Assembly: GCA_947683425.1 (NCBI GenBank) | Contig: CANTUQ010000035.1 | Location: forward strand, 5,937,001 to 6,001,000 | Direction: 5' to 3' | DNA from: Excoecaria cochinchinensis | Taxonomy: Eukaryota > Streptophyta > Magnoliopsida > Malpighiales > Euphorbiaceae | DNA: 64,000 nucleotides | Part shown: piece by piece, positions 34,300 to 49,200 of the stretch | Layout of the letters: each line of letters opens with the position of its first letter | Position numbering within the stretch: position 1 is the first letter of the stretch | Position numbers and translations under genes: made by a program | The notes under the pieces: model-generated | The model's input: only the letters and a program-made list of their open reading frames with translations | The model's database searches: none | What the model was told of the DNA's origin: nothing

Positions 34300-37200
34300 T
34301 TAATGGGAGGTCATAGAACCGGCTCTTAAGAGATTGGCTTTCTCTTCAGTCTCTAAACTTGATTTGGATTCTGCTAAACTAACTCCTGAAATATGATCAG
34401 CCTCTTCTATATCGATATATGAGTCTGAGGAATCAGTGTAAGGACCATTTGTCGACAGGCTATGGGTGTGGCTCCGAGTTGGATTCTGCCAGAAGTGATT
34501 TCTTATAGCCTTATATTTTGAATTGATGGCTGAAACCCCAGGATCAGAAAGAAGGTCCTGAACAGCATTTCGACCTTCAAGCATGCTCACAACTTGAGAC
34601 ATTGTAGGCCTAAGCGTTGGAGATGCATTGGTGCATAAGAGAGCGACATTTAGCATAACCATTGCTTCTTCCGATGAATAGGCTGATCCTAACTCTGGAT
34701 CAACCAGCTCCAGAAGACTTCCTCTCTCTTGCAAAACATAAGCCTGAAAAAAAGTTGAAACAGGTATGAAATTATAATGCATTCAGTGTACTATTGTCAA
34801 CAACATGGGAATGATGCATATGAAAGTTACAGTCTATTAAAATCTTTCATCTAAATTTTCACACAGAAAGAAACTAGAATACGAAATATGCTCACAAAAG
34901 AAAGGAAAAAATTGAAGCACTCTACTTACCCAGTCAAGAAGATAAACAAATTCCTCATTTGGCCTGTAATTTGTGTTGCTCTTTCCGCTAACAATTTCTA
35001 GTGCAACAACTCCAAAGCTATAAACGTCTGCTTTGTTAGTTAAGTAACCACGCATTGCATACTCAGGAGCCATATAACCACTGCCAAAATCAAACCACAT
35101 AATGATAAACTTAGGTTCAAACTTTGCATGGGGATCACACCAAATACTAAAATAGATACAATTAACAGCTTTATTATTGTTACATGTATGGAAAATGAAG
35201 TATTTAGATTACTCTTTTGCCTTTCTGAAAGCATAAATATGGTGATTTTGTCCGGTCAATCCCAATATGCAGATCAGGATAGACTTTATACAGAAAATGG
35301 CAGCTGCTATCATGCTTGTGAGAAGATACTTCATCACAAATGCTAGATACAATACTGAGTGTATATGAAGCAACAAGTTGTATTGTACATTTTAAAGTTT
35401 ATCAAATTGACATTGGTGATAGAAACTCAAGATTATGATGCAATATAATACATATAAACTACTGTCAGTAGGGCTGTTCAAAACTAATATAACCTATCCA
35501 AACCTCCAACCCAATTAAACCCTTTTTAATAAAATTTTGTTGGGTTATTATAACCCATATAATCCATCATTAGATCTTATTCGGTAAATTAAAATCATTT
35601 TAAAATATTAAGCACTAACAGATCTTCTCTTTCCAAAGGATTGTTTTGTTTCTACCTTAGCACTAACATTTCAGTGACCCATTTCTTTAATTTATATATA
35701 TTTTTTATTTTTTCTTTCCTTGCACAGAAAATCCAATTTAAATAAATAAGCTAATGGCTCACACGTTTTGGTTATTTAATAAAGGATTTTTTTTTATATA
35801 TAAGTTTGATTAGGAATTCTGGAAGATAACGTTTGTCTTTGTACAATGCCCAAAATGGTTGTTATTCTTTATAGTAAAACGGATGTTATGGTGCAGAATA
35901 GTAATAGTATTTTCATTCCTATAAATTTTAAAATGCATTAATAGAATATTAAGTTGTTAGCCTTTGTGTTCCAAATGCTAGGAAATGAAATTCTTTTGAG
36001 ATTGAGTTTTCTACTTAGCTTCGTTGTTTTGCCTTCTATTCTCTTATTTATTATTTAGTCTGTTAAGTCTCGAGGATGGAATATTCACTATAGATCAATA
36101 TTTTTTTTTTTCATGATTGCTGTTGGTAAATTTAGTTATGTTAGCTGTTACTGTTGCCTTTTTGAAAACAACTCATGGGAATAACTATAATATTTTTTAT
36201 GTTTTTTGAAATTTAGAAAAAAGAAAGTTAAAAAAATTGACATATATGTTAAAAAAAAAGTTTAAAAAATGAATATTAATATGTTTTATACAGTAAAAAT
36301 TATAAGTATGAATCATTTATCATCCTCCAGCCAATCCAGCATAATATATATATATATATGCCTTATAATTCAGTTTGATTGGGTTATGCCATTTAATTTA
36401 AGATTTTAGATGAGTTGGGTTAAAATCAAATTGTAACCCATCTAATCCAACTTTTAACACCAATAGCATTCAGAACTAGGAAAAAGGGAAAGTAAAGAAG
36501 GTTAATATATAAGAGCTTACATAGTTCCGGCAACTCGGGTGCTTATGTGGGTAGTGTCATCTTCATTAAGCTTAGCCAAACCAAAATCTGAGATTTTGGC
36601 TTTCAGATCCTTATCAAGCAACACATTGCTTGTCTTGATATCCCTGTGCACAATTTTTATGATTGACTCCTCGTGGAGGTATGCCAAACCTCTAGCAATG
36701 CCCAAACAAACTTTCTGCCTGGTAGTCCAGTCCAGTTTCAGCCTGCTCTTTGAATTCTTCCCTGCATATAATTGGCATAAACGGCAAATCATATTTCTCA
36801 CACCATTAGGGAAAGCTCTGATAAAGTTGTTATCATGATTTTGTTGGATACAATACAAGTCAAGAACTCACCAAAAAGAGCACGGGATAGACAGTTATTT
36901 TCCATGTATTCATATATGAGCATTAACTGGTTTCCTTCAACGCAGCATCCATATAGCTTTACAAGATTTGGATGCTGCAGAGCAGATATCATGCCTATCT
37001 CATTAATAAATTCACGGTTCCCTTGCCTTGACTTTGAGGAGAGTTGCTTAACTGCAATTACAGTTCCATCGGATAGTAGACCCTGCATTACAAGTTCAAA
37101 CCATTAAGTTTCTATTAACAGTAAGACGAAGCAAATAATAATCACATGAAGGAAGGCATAGCAACTAAGATTGGTTTGGAATGCATGTTATCAGTTGACA

Positions 37201-40200
37201 GTGACCTGCCCCTCTTAAATTTATTTTAGCCATTTCTACTGACAAATATTTTAAAAAGATGCTCTGGTACATAAAACTCCACACTTTCTCAAGGTTAAAG
37301 AGATGGTTATCTACTATATGCAGCCTTCCACATAATTCCTTTTTACCTTTCCTGAATAGGATGTTCCACTTACTGCAAAACTCAACCATCAGGTTTCATA
37401 TACTGGATATTAACTATTAAGTATATAGTTTACACATTTACTTAAAATTTCCTTGTTTTGTGTTCATCACAGTTTCTGATTGTAAACAATAAAATAGGTG
37501 TTCGTATAGTTTATGGATGTCAATTGCAATTAGGAATATTGTTTATGTTGCAGTCTATAGAGGTCTTACTAAAGATATGCACACTATGAAATCAGAATTG
37601 AGGAAACATGCAGTTACCTTGTAAACAGAACCAAAACCACCCTCTCCAACTTTGTTTTCTGCATCGAAGTTCTTAGTGGCAGCTTTTATCTGTTTTAAAG
37701 TGAATATTCCTGTGTGCATATCTAGACCTTTCAGCTCTGCAAGAATACAGTTCTGTACGTCAACAGAGAGAAATTCAAATTATGTTACTTTTTATATGCT
37801 CCTTGCAGATATGGAAGATGCATGTGATATGTATAAATATGGATATGATTTTTGAGAATTGCACAAGAATGATATGACCAGTGGCGGAGCCAGGATCTAG
37901 GGTCAGCGGGGTCCCGATACATTAAAAATTTATTATAAAAAATTAAAAATACATATAAAAAGACGGTAAAAAACTAACGGTAGTAAGTGGCGACAGAAAA
38001 AAGAGAGATATGCAGATGAGTGAGGTTAAAATAGGAAAATATCATGAAAGAAAGGAAAGAAAACAGAGGTGAAATGGCCAAACTGACGTCGTTTTGGCTA
38101 TTAGATGTATTAAAATTATATTATAGTCTTTTTTTACTTACTCTTAAAACCTCAGTTTTAATTTTTTTACACCATATTTGTATTTCATAAAAATTTTAAA
38201 GGTAATTTATATATTCAAAAATATTGAAACATTCAAAATTTAAAAGGGGGCATTTAAAATAAATTAGTGGATTCCCATTAGATTTTATATATATATATAT
38301 ATTAAAAAAATAATTAAAATTGAGGGTGTGCCTGTGCACACCCTCACCATAGTGTGGCTCCGCCACTGGATATGACCCATTAAAAACAAAAACTATGAAG
38401 TAATGAAAATGTTTAGATGCATTATGCACCACAGGTGAAATCCAGCATTAACATTTTAACCAGCTAGCTTGCATGGAGTGTAGACACTCCAACAAATTAC
38501 AAATGCATAAGACCTATAAACGCAACACTTAGGAAACCAAATGTAGATAATCTGTGACAAATAACATACATATCAACAGTATTTTGGTGTGCGATGAGAT
38601 ACACAAAAAGGGATTCTAAACGTTGGTTTAATTATACAAATTTTGTGGATGTCAATAAACATTCATAAGTACACTAATCTTGTGAAGATTCCAATAGACT
38701 TTCTTTTTTTCCCTTTAGAATAATAACTCCCAAGAGAATGTTTAAATACCTTTGTCTTCAGAGAACTTTCCTCCTATGCAGCCTTTCCACCACAGAATAA
38801 CCAGGATCAGAAGAACAAGAAATACTGCTGAGGCTGCAGAACTGACTGCTATGATCACATTCCTTTCATCATTATCTGAAGGTGGTTTAAAGTCTGCAAA
38901 GAAGAGTCCATGACAGTTAATAAATTTATGGCGATAATAGCACAATAATTTCCAAGCAGCCCAGGTCATTGGACTATCTAAAATTTGAGTAAAAAGAAGC
39001 TTTAAAACAAGTTAATTAACATTTTTTTTTCAAGCATGAAAATTTTCATGGGAAAATCATAGGGTATTACACTATCAATCTAGGGCAATGAACTTGCCCT
39101 TCAGCTTAAGAAAATTTCCAGATCAGCCTATTTAACATAAAAGTCTAGAGGTAATTTTGATCTGACTTACTTGGATCTACTGATATGGCTGATACGAGAG
39201 GACCATAAATTCCTCTAACTGGTATGCCTGTTGTCCCTTTTCCAGCCCAATAAAAGTGAATCTCTAATGTATGACTTGTTACATTCACAGTAAATGTCTT
39301 CACAATGGACCTACCAGTGCCACCAGCCTCTTTGGCAATGTTAAAATCTTTCAGAACCAACTTACCCTATACAAACAATTCATAAATAAAAAAAAATGTA
39401 TGGATGGAAAATTATGAAAATTATTTCTATAAACCAGGATATTTAGGCACCTGAATGTAAACATCAAATATACGCTTTCCAAGACTATTAAATGTATTAT
39501 CATCTGTGAAAACTATCTCTGCAAAGTGGAGCTTTACAGTGTAATTCCCATTCAAGAGGCAAAGTCCATAGTATGTGAGAGAAAAAGGAGAAACACGAGC
39601 TGTTGTGTAGAGTACTGCATCAGCAGCTGAGACATTGATTATTGCAGAAGTATTGGTCTGTATATAGGGATCAGCATCAATGTCATTGTCCATGAAATTT
39701 CCAGTACTGCTAAATGCCCAATTCTGCCTTGTGTAAAACATAGAAGCACCTCTTGCCTCTAAATCAGCATCATATGTGGTATTACTGCCAGCAAATACCT
39801 CTTTACCACCGCAATTAATATGCAAGGAGTAATAACCTGAGAAGAAATGACAATGCAAAGAAGGATTAGATTTATACATATTTGCTAGAAAAAGATTACA
39901 TGAAACTGATATGGAAAATGTGGTTGAATAAAATGACAGCTATCAGGATTTCTCCATTATCAGTCTGGATTAACTAGCTTTGGTCCCTCAGTTGATACTC
40001 TCCTTCCATCTTCATTTTGTTTATTAATTAGCACAAGTATACAGAAATTTCATTTCCACATGACCTAGAGTGAATTTAAAGATACATTTTTATTACATAA
40101 AATCATTTATTGAGTTGGGAAACTCAAGCGATCTATTGTTTTTCCCATGGTTTTGGCATTGGAGATTGTGCTACCACTATCCTTATACTGTACTCAGCAA

Positions 40201-43200
40201 AACAGCAGCAGCCACAACATTTGATTGTGGCTCAGCCTCTCACCTAGACTTTCGCCATGGGATAATTGCTACCACACCCTGGCCAACAATTTTGCCCTCG
40301 ACAATTGCTCCCACTAGGAATCAAACCCATGACCTCGACACTAATACCAGTTGTTGGTTTATATTATTATAAACATTAAAGTTTTGTGTGCTGTTCATTT
40401 TTTTTTCTGGAATATGCATGACCACTATATTTTAGGAAATCATTTATGTATCACTAATAAAACTAAAATGACCACTAAAATTATCTTTTTATTTGTCCTG
40501 CCAATACGCAACACCCTACTTCTCAACTTTGTTCTCCAAATTAAAGTATCGTGTTTATCATATTAATCTATAGTTACCCATCTCAAATTTCTACTTGGAT
40601 TTATCTCTTTTCGGCCTTACACAATGGCTGTCTGAAAGATTTTCTTATATTTCATAATAAATAGATCTGGGATCGTAGTTAAGAGGAGTGTTGTTTAGAA
40701 TCCTGCTGGTTTGGCAAAAAGGATTCATATTGATAATAGACTGAAGCAAAAAGAAGGAAGATTCAATTTCATTGAGTGGAACTCCCAAGACAGACTCGTA
40801 TACTAGTGAAGTTTCCACTAATATCCAATTAAGTTTTCATAAGGTTCCCAAAAACATTATATTTATTGTTGATTCCTTAGATGAGGGCCCAAGGAAGGTT
40901 CAACCATGAAATGCCTTATATTTACATGTTTGGTTTGCTTCTAGCTGAAGTTTCTTTTATAGTTCTACTTCTTCTACATCCATAACAACAGTAGCTAAGT
41001 TGAATATGGCTACTTAGATATGAATAGAGCACTCTCATACTTCAAATAAGAAAACAAGTCCATACTTTAAGAAATAGCCAAGTGTCACTACATATAAAGT
41101 CAGTGTTCATGCTCTAGTATAATATGACAGACAATGACAATATGTACATCTTTTGCAGAATACTTCACATGATTCCAATTCAAGTTCTTCCCCCCTCAAG
41201 TCAAACTTAGTATACATATCTCTAGCAAAATGAGATGATGTCTGTTGCATTGAATGGATATTTAAGCTCAAAAAATTTACTCACTTTGTTTACTTGAACA
41301 CGGGAAGTTCTGTTTCAGGCAAGAATGGACTTTACTTCTGCAACACGAAAGAAAAGAGTAGCACCAATCACTATTCCAACGGTACATAAGATAACATAAC
41401 GCAGCATAATGGATGTATTTAAGCTGAAAGGCAAATGAACTTGAGCAATGACAATATCCTTTAACAATTTAAAACAGACATTTTGTGTAAGCATACAGGA
41501 TACTTACAATTTTTTTGTCGAGGAAGAGTAACTTTCCACTAAGTTCCTACAGAAGTGATGCAGCCATCAATATATTGCTTAAAATTAGGAATCAAGATAA
41601 ACATAGAAAAATAAATAAATAAAACTTTTTCATTTTTCTCACACGCTCCCCCCAGTACATTCAATAGGACCTGAGCCTTCCCAAGTGAAGTTGTTATCAG
41701 AAATATCCCTACAGACAAAACCCAGGAGAAGCATAAAAGTCATCATCTATGCCAAAGAAAAATAGCAATGGAAACACTATAATCAAATGATTTTGCTCGC
41801 ACACAAAATTAATTTAAAATTGAACATGTTGGGAAGCATTAGATTATCTGGGAACCATTTGCACATCCTTGCAATGATGTGTTCCAAAAGCAAATGGTTC
41901 ACAACAACCAGTGCCCAAAAGCTGTTGAACCATGACAACCATGCTAGGAGTGAAACTTCAAGCTTGAAAATTAGTGACAGAGAAATAAACGCACACATTC
42001 TTGTTGCTTTCAAGGATCCATGCAGGTATAGCTCCAGTGAACTTGTTTCCAGTCAGGTATCTGAGAAAATAATAAATGACAAATGTTGTGCTACCTCAAG
42101 TCATACAATCAACAAAGTTATAGTACTTACTAACTTACATAAAATCCACTTTTGCCAATTTCGAAAATGATGCAGGAATTTCTCCAGTCAGGTTATTGAA
42201 GCTGATATCACTACATTGATATGAAAAACAGACATTCTAAGAGAAAACCAAGAAGGGGAGAAAAAAAGGAAGAAAACAAAAAATTAAAAAATGACTTCTT
42301 GCTTAAGGTTTTAAGTCCCTCCTCATGGGAGCTTCTTCTTATATCATTACTTTTGATATCCATTAGATAATTTACTTCTAATTTTTTTTTTTATCTTGAG
42401 ATTCCACAGATTCAATTTTGACAATGGGAACCCATGGAATATGGTCTAGAGAGGAGCTGATTCCTTCATCCACCAAAATTTCTTTTGAAAAAAAAAAAAT
42501 TTGTCAGAGAGAATGCAATTTAAATTCTAAACCCCATCTCTTTTGTGTCTATACAAACAATTTACAGATGTATTTATACAAAAAGATTGAAATCTCACGA
42601 GGAATGATATTGTAAAGGCAATAAAATCAAATCTCTACAATTAAGACCTAATTTGGGCCTAAAATCTGCCAAAATCATATCTGTCAACAATAATGTAGAT
42701 CATTATTTTGAATTTTACAGCAATAATTATACATGATATAGATGAAAGCATAACTGGTAAGCTATAGGTAAAATTACATCTTATAACAATAAAATCTAAC
42801 TTTTTTAAAACTTCGTAAAAATAGAAGTGGAACTATTGTTTTGGACAGAGGGAGTATAATTATATTGTAACTACAGTTTCACAAACTTGTGACCTATGCT
42901 TATGTAGACAGAGAGGGTATGCAGTAGAAAGAAGCTTCTACGTTCTTAGCAATGACTACAATTATCGAGGTAAGGGAAGTATCCATCTTGTGCATATAGC
43001 ACTCCCATATAACTTGTAAACTTAAATAAGAAATTTGTATAACTTATTAAGTAGTCACTTTGAAGAAATAGCCATATGAGAGCTAAGCATATTCAAAGTA
43101 TAACAGTAGGCTGATTATTGTAATTAAGATCAGTGCAAATTAGATATAACAATATTAAGTTTGAACTAGGAATCTTCTATTCTTATGGACTGTTATAGCC

Positions 43201-46200
43201 TTTAGGTGAAGCTACTTACAGATTCTTCAGTTTTTTCCAGTGCCCAATGTATTCCGGGATCTTTCCAAACAACAAACAACTCCTTAGTGTCCTGCATTTC
43301 ACAGTTGTCAATAAATAATATTTATCTATGCTGAATGCTTGGCAAGGAATGAAATCACAAGCAGAAAAAGCGCATGATTACTGTAACAGTATAAGAGCCA
43401 AATTTGCCCTTGAAGTATTAAAAATGCTTCCAATTTACTCTTAAATTTTGTTATTTAAAAAAAAATCCCAAAAGTATTAAAAATAGTACATATTTGCCCT
43501 TCTTTCAATACTTTGAGAGGCAAATATGGGCATTTTCCAATACTTTGAGGGAAAATATAAACCAATTTCAAAAATTTAAAGGTCACAAGAGAAAATTTGT
43601 ATCATTTTTAATAATTTAGGGGCATTTAAAAAATAAATAAATTTCTAGTGCAAATTTGTACTATTTTCAATACTTTATTAGTAAAATTTGACCCTTATTC
43701 CTGGTGTAACAAAAACTCAACAGGAAGAATATTTCTGATAATTATATTCAAATGAATAAAGGGGATTTTATACAAGTATAGAAGAAGCTAACTAAGGAAA
43801 CTAACTACCAATTAGCCTGCGAACTAGCTGCTATAATTATGCTTGAATATACAAGGAAAGTTAACCTACAACTCATACACAATCTACAACAGATTCTGTA
43901 ACAGTTAGAAAACTCTGCACTTACAATGTTTTTATGGATTTCATCTTGCTGAAATCTGGGAAAGTTGAGCCCTTGCCTTTTAGGTCACTGATCCGCCTAG
44001 AAGTTTAAGGAAAAAAAAAAGGGTAATCTTAATAAAGTCATTTATATGGAAAAAGAAGGTAGGTTTCGATATTTGATATTGCAGTTGCATACAGATCAGT
44101 TAGGCTCGTCAAGGCAGAAATGCTAGAAGGTATAGGTCCCTCTAGTGAGCTACCCTGTATATGCCTGTAAAAACAACAAAAGCATTTTTAAATCAATAAC
44201 CAAAAAAAATAAGGAGGAGGACGCTATAATCTTCTCAAAGATAGAGTAGTATATAAAGCTACTTGTTGAAGACTCACAGTTTCTGGATCTCTGTCCATTT
44301 ACCAATAAATTCAGGTATCTTTCCCACAACATTAGTATCGCTTATCCTCCTAAAAGTTTACACAAATTGGAAGGTGTTCCAGGAAGTATAATTATTAAAT
44401 ACATAATGGTTCATAAAAATAGAAAAGGAAATTGCATGAATGAAAGACCATGATTTACAGAATTCTGATAACAATATCTGTAGCAATTGTCACTATGCAT
44501 TTTAAAACATCAAAAGAGAAGATTCAAAGATCTAGACAGCTGTTGATAAATCTATTTGGATCAACAGGCCAGCCAAATCCAATTCAAAGTAAAGACATTA
44601 AAAGTAGTCCAACATAATCTTTGTTTTTACAGTTAATTAGAATGTGATTTCATCTAAAAAATTAAAAAAAAAAAAAAGTGTGTACTTACATATCAGTCAA
44701 TTTGGCCAACTTGGAAAGTTCTATGGGCAGTTTCCCAGAGAAGGGATTTGATGAAAGGATGCTGATAAAAGGATAATAATTCATAAGCATAAACTGAAGT
44801 ACAAGATATTCTACAGCGCAAAGATCAAGGATCAATGAGCATGATAAGGTTAAGGACTTACATTTTCTGTAGATTTATCAATCTTCCAATTTCTGGTGGA
44901 ATGGGACCCGAAAAGTTGTTTCCCTCGATACTCCTGCAACATGAAAGCATTAATGGATAATTACACTCATATCTGAAGACAATATATGTGCATCATTCAT
45001 AGATAACATTGTCACCCAACTTTCAATTGATTCCTTTTAGCTAAACCTATTGACCCAACAATAAATTATTTCTTCTTCGAAATATTTTGGCATGATTTGG
45101 ATCGTGAATTATTTATTGAAACCTATCAGCAAGCAGTTAGTCTGCATCCGTTAGAAAGGATAATATTGATAAAACAGAAGTAACAGAATACATTGAATCA
45201 TGCCTATCTGTAACCAGAAACCATAAATACTATGTGGAAATGCACTTGGAACTAACGCGACCCTAGAAACTAGCTCATTGGGCAGATTATCCAAGATTTT
45301 ATAAGAAGAAACATGAAGTTTATGTATGGCTAATATCACAAGACTATCAGCTCTAATGCAATATTGAAATGAACTAGAATTTAACTAAACCCCAAAAGTA
45401 GCTTCTACCCAAAGATTGCCAAGCCATTTAAAGAAGCAGTAATCTGTGATTTTGATATTAATAATAAGAAACTAGGAAGAAAAAGAAGAATTCAACTTAC
45501 AGGTTCCTGAGAGTGGAGATATTGGTCAATACTTTTGGAAACGAACCAGATAATCGGTTCCCCATAAAAGAGCTGCATTGATCCCAAAAAGATATTGTTA
45601 AAATTTTATTTAAATTATCATCATTAGAAGGATATATGGAAGCTGGTGGTTTTCTTTACATATCCACTAAGCGCATAGTAGCCCATTGAGAAGGTATGGA
45701 ACCGGTAATGTAGTTGCGACTCAGGTCCCTGCAGGGAGAATCAACCAAGAATTTTCATTGTATTGCATACAAAGGCACAGAGTAATCTAAAACTAATTGA
45801 AGAATTAAATGTTCAATCAATCTCAAACGAAATTTTGAGATATGCATTGCTCACAGATGTTCAAGGTAGTGAAGCTTGGAAATTTCTGCCGGGAGAATTC
45901 CTGTTAGATTCTGACCCTTCAATGCACTGCACGCATAAATCCAGTAATTTTTTTTTTATTTTTTTTATTTTTATAAAGAAGCTGGACTAAGATTTAACTG
46001 CTATAAAAATAATATATTACCCACATTACATTATTGCATAAATCTAGTGAACTTTTATATAAAGTAGCTAGCAAAACTTTTTAATACATTAGGACAAATA
46101 TCAACATTCAAATATATTACTCGTATTACGTTATTGTATAAATTTAGTAATTTTTTTTATAAAAACTCAAACTCGTACTTTTTAATACATTGTAACTAAT

Positions 46201-49200
46201 ATCTACTGCTAGAATTTAACTGGTATAAAAATAATATATTGCCCACATCACATTATCGGATTATCCCCTATATTAACAAGAATTTATACATATTATTATT
46301 ACGCCCTAAATCTTTTTGTTACGTGTACTTTTTCTTATTATTAAATTGATGTGATCTTACTCCTAAATAAATTTAGGGTTAGGATATGATGGGCTCATGT
46401 ATTTGATGCACACAAATTTTAGCCATTCAATTAAAAGTGAAATCTTAACTAATATTTGCTCGTATCAAATACAGTGCATGTACTGAATTAATACTCATAA
46501 ATTTAAAGAGAACTCACGTATTAAAAGAATTTATAAGTTTATTACTTTATTTACATTTTTATTAAGATTAGGATGATGTGTGTATTGAATTTTTTTTTTT
46601 TATGAAGCATTTATTGAATTTTTATCCCAAAAGAAATAAGGCCAAGAATATTAATAGAGTCATCATTAGGAAATAAAAATAGTAGAGTGCATTTAAAAAA
46701 AATAAAAAATAAAATATATCTACAAATAGAGTAAAAGTAATATAAAAAGCAACGATATTGTGAATTTTTACTCTTAACCTATCAGAAAGGGTTAATTTTG
46801 CTCTTATACTATTTTTTAGCCTCTTTCGCCCCTGAATTCAAATTTTTTGTTTGCTTTTACCCCTAAACTTAGGTTTACAGTGTGAAATTACCTCTCAAAC
46901 TAACAAACTTGTCACGTGTCTAACGGAATTAACGACATCCAATGAGATTGCGATACATCGACACACATGTAGGAATGGGCATCGGTAGAATTCGGGTCAA
47001 TCCGAACTGAACCCGATTAACCCGAACCCCGAATTTTTGCTAAAATCGCCACTCAAACCGACCCTAACTTAGAACTGAAATACCCAAAAAATTTTGGGTC
47101 CCGAATAGAACCGTCCCATGAACCCAAAAATCTAATAATCTGAAAAAATCAACCCAAAATCCCGGATCTCGACCTTTAATTCACCTTCAAACTAGTAATT
47201 CTCATCAATAGAATAATAAATTAAAACCTAGATTAAAGCTAAAAATGAGAAGAAATTAGAGTAGAAAGTGAAACTCAAATACGTTAAACACAAATCAAAC
47301 ATAAATATTTTTAAGAAACTTAAATCACAGATCTGAAATCATACAAGTTCAAAATTACAATCTATAATTACAAGAAAATCAAAAATATAAATTGAGGCCA
47401 ACAGAGGAGAAGACGACTGGGTGGGTGGAGGCAGGAGATCGATGGTGATTGATTTTGCAAGAGATCGACACTCTGCAATAGGAAAGGGCAAGGAGAGGCA
47501 AAGAGATGGTTCTTCATTTTGCTGCAATAGAAAAGAATTAGGAGAGGCAAATAGATGGTATAGGAAGAAGAAAGGGAAATAGGGAAAGGCTCTGGAACAG
47601 GAAAGGGAAATAGAAAAAAATGAATAATAATGGTAAAATAAAGAGGAAAAAGAATAAAAAAAATGTTAAAAAAATGAGTGGCCGAGGAAAAAGAACAAAA
47701 AATGGTTGAAAAATGCATGGCCAAGGAATTGAACTTTGGAAAATAGACTGTGAAATCTATTATCTCCAACATTGAGTCAAAGCTCTAAAAGTTATTTAAA
47801 GCCTCACGTATAATATATAAAGGTTCGGTCGGATTCGGGTCAAGCAAGATTTGACTCGAACCCGATATTTAAATATTTTTAACACCCAAACCGAACCGAA
47901 CTATCCAAATAACGCTGCCCAAGCAGCTAGTTCGGTTCGGGCTATTCTGGTTGTTTGGGTCGGTTCAAGTTTTGCCCACCCCTACACACATATGACAACT
48001 TTAAGGTGAATTTTTTTCCCTAAACTATCGAAAATGGGTAATTTTCCCCTATCCTATCCTCTCTCTTCCTCTTAGATTTTCCAAAATTAACTTGACCTAT
48101 TTTTTCTGGCGATTAAATATCCATCGAAATTCTGATCAAGCTGAATTTTTGTGGACAATTAGAAGACACGTATTTCTTCATTTTGAATAGTGGAGATCAT
48201 TTTTGGAAGTCTGAAAGTTGATGTTTTATTGCAAAAAATGACTGTTTTCTGGATATTTTTTACAGTAACCAGTTTTATCTTTTTTGACAATTGGATAGTC
48301 ATTTGCTGTTAGATAGGGTTGATTTTTGGTGAGTATGGTCGGAATTCCTTGATCTTCAATTTGAACGGTGGAGATTGCATTTGAATAATCATAACCTTGT
48401 TCGATTTGTTTTGGATAGAGATTACATATGAGAGGCAAAATTTCTCTCCTTGTTCTTCTCTCTCTAATTTTTGAAAACCAAGAACAGATAATTATAAGGG
48501 ATAAAATTTCTGAATTTGCTATTAATTTGTGTTTACCATTTTTAATCTTTTTGGGATTTTGTGTTTGAATGTTTGGAAGCTGGTATTTTTAAAGAAGAAG
48601 GAGAAGATCAGGAAGGAAGAGGAGAGGAAATAGAGGATTAAGAGAGAGAGTTCATTGGCAGATGATTAGGATAGAAAAGTACGCGTGGCAGATGATTAGG
48701 AGAGAGAGTTTGTAGACGTGTTGTGTGTTAATTGGCTCCCATTAGTGTCGTTAGCCACATCAGCATTCCATCAGTTTCAGGAATAAAAACACACCAAAAA
48801 TTCGAGTTCAGGGGCAAAATGAGCTCAAAAAAAAGTATAAGGACAAAATTATCTCCATTCCAATAGTTTAGGGGTAAAATCACACCTTAACCCTATTTTT
48901 TTTGCCTAATTTAAGATATTCATTTGTCCTTAAAATATTTTTACTTGGAATTTATTTGTTCCTAATATTTTTTATCCAATTTTACTCAAAATATTTCAAA
49001 AGTTGGTCCTATAATGTCCTTTTTTTAAATAACAGTGTTAGAGAGGATATCAGCGTTGATATTAGTAGTGAGAAAAAAAATTGAAATTTTGGTTAATCGA
49101 AAAATCAAGTTGAAATTAAATAATTTTAGGTTAATTAAACCGAAAATTTAGAATCATAATTTTAATTTTTAAAAATCAGCGATTAACCATTAACTAACGG

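Larger units (their letters stand above)
34300..38893 (-). other. receptor kinase membrane helix and kinase domain
   Basis: The helix VSSAASAVFLVLLILVILWW is in exon 19. The kinase follows: glycine loop VGEGGFGSVYK, ATP-binding Lys in VIAVKQL, Glu in REFINEIGMI, catalytic loop VHRDIKTSNVLLD (RD type), SDFGLAKL, activation segment THISTRVAGTIGYMAPEYA and DVYSFGVVALEIVSGKSN. The C-terminal tail has many Ser/Thr (HTHSLSTNGPYTDSSDS). No catalytic residue is missing, so an active kinase is expected. Confidence 0.93.

Noticed and set aside
42836..42852. Stowaway-like end (gacagagggagta) in intron 11 of the receptor kinase
   Set aside because: Only one end is recognisable and no partner was found nearby, so no element is called.
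47339..47772. Two overlapping minus-strand frames of 62 and 134 codons in intron 2
   Set aside because: They lie inside a hAT-type element, are F/S/L/P-rich from a purine-rich opposite strand, and match no transposase.
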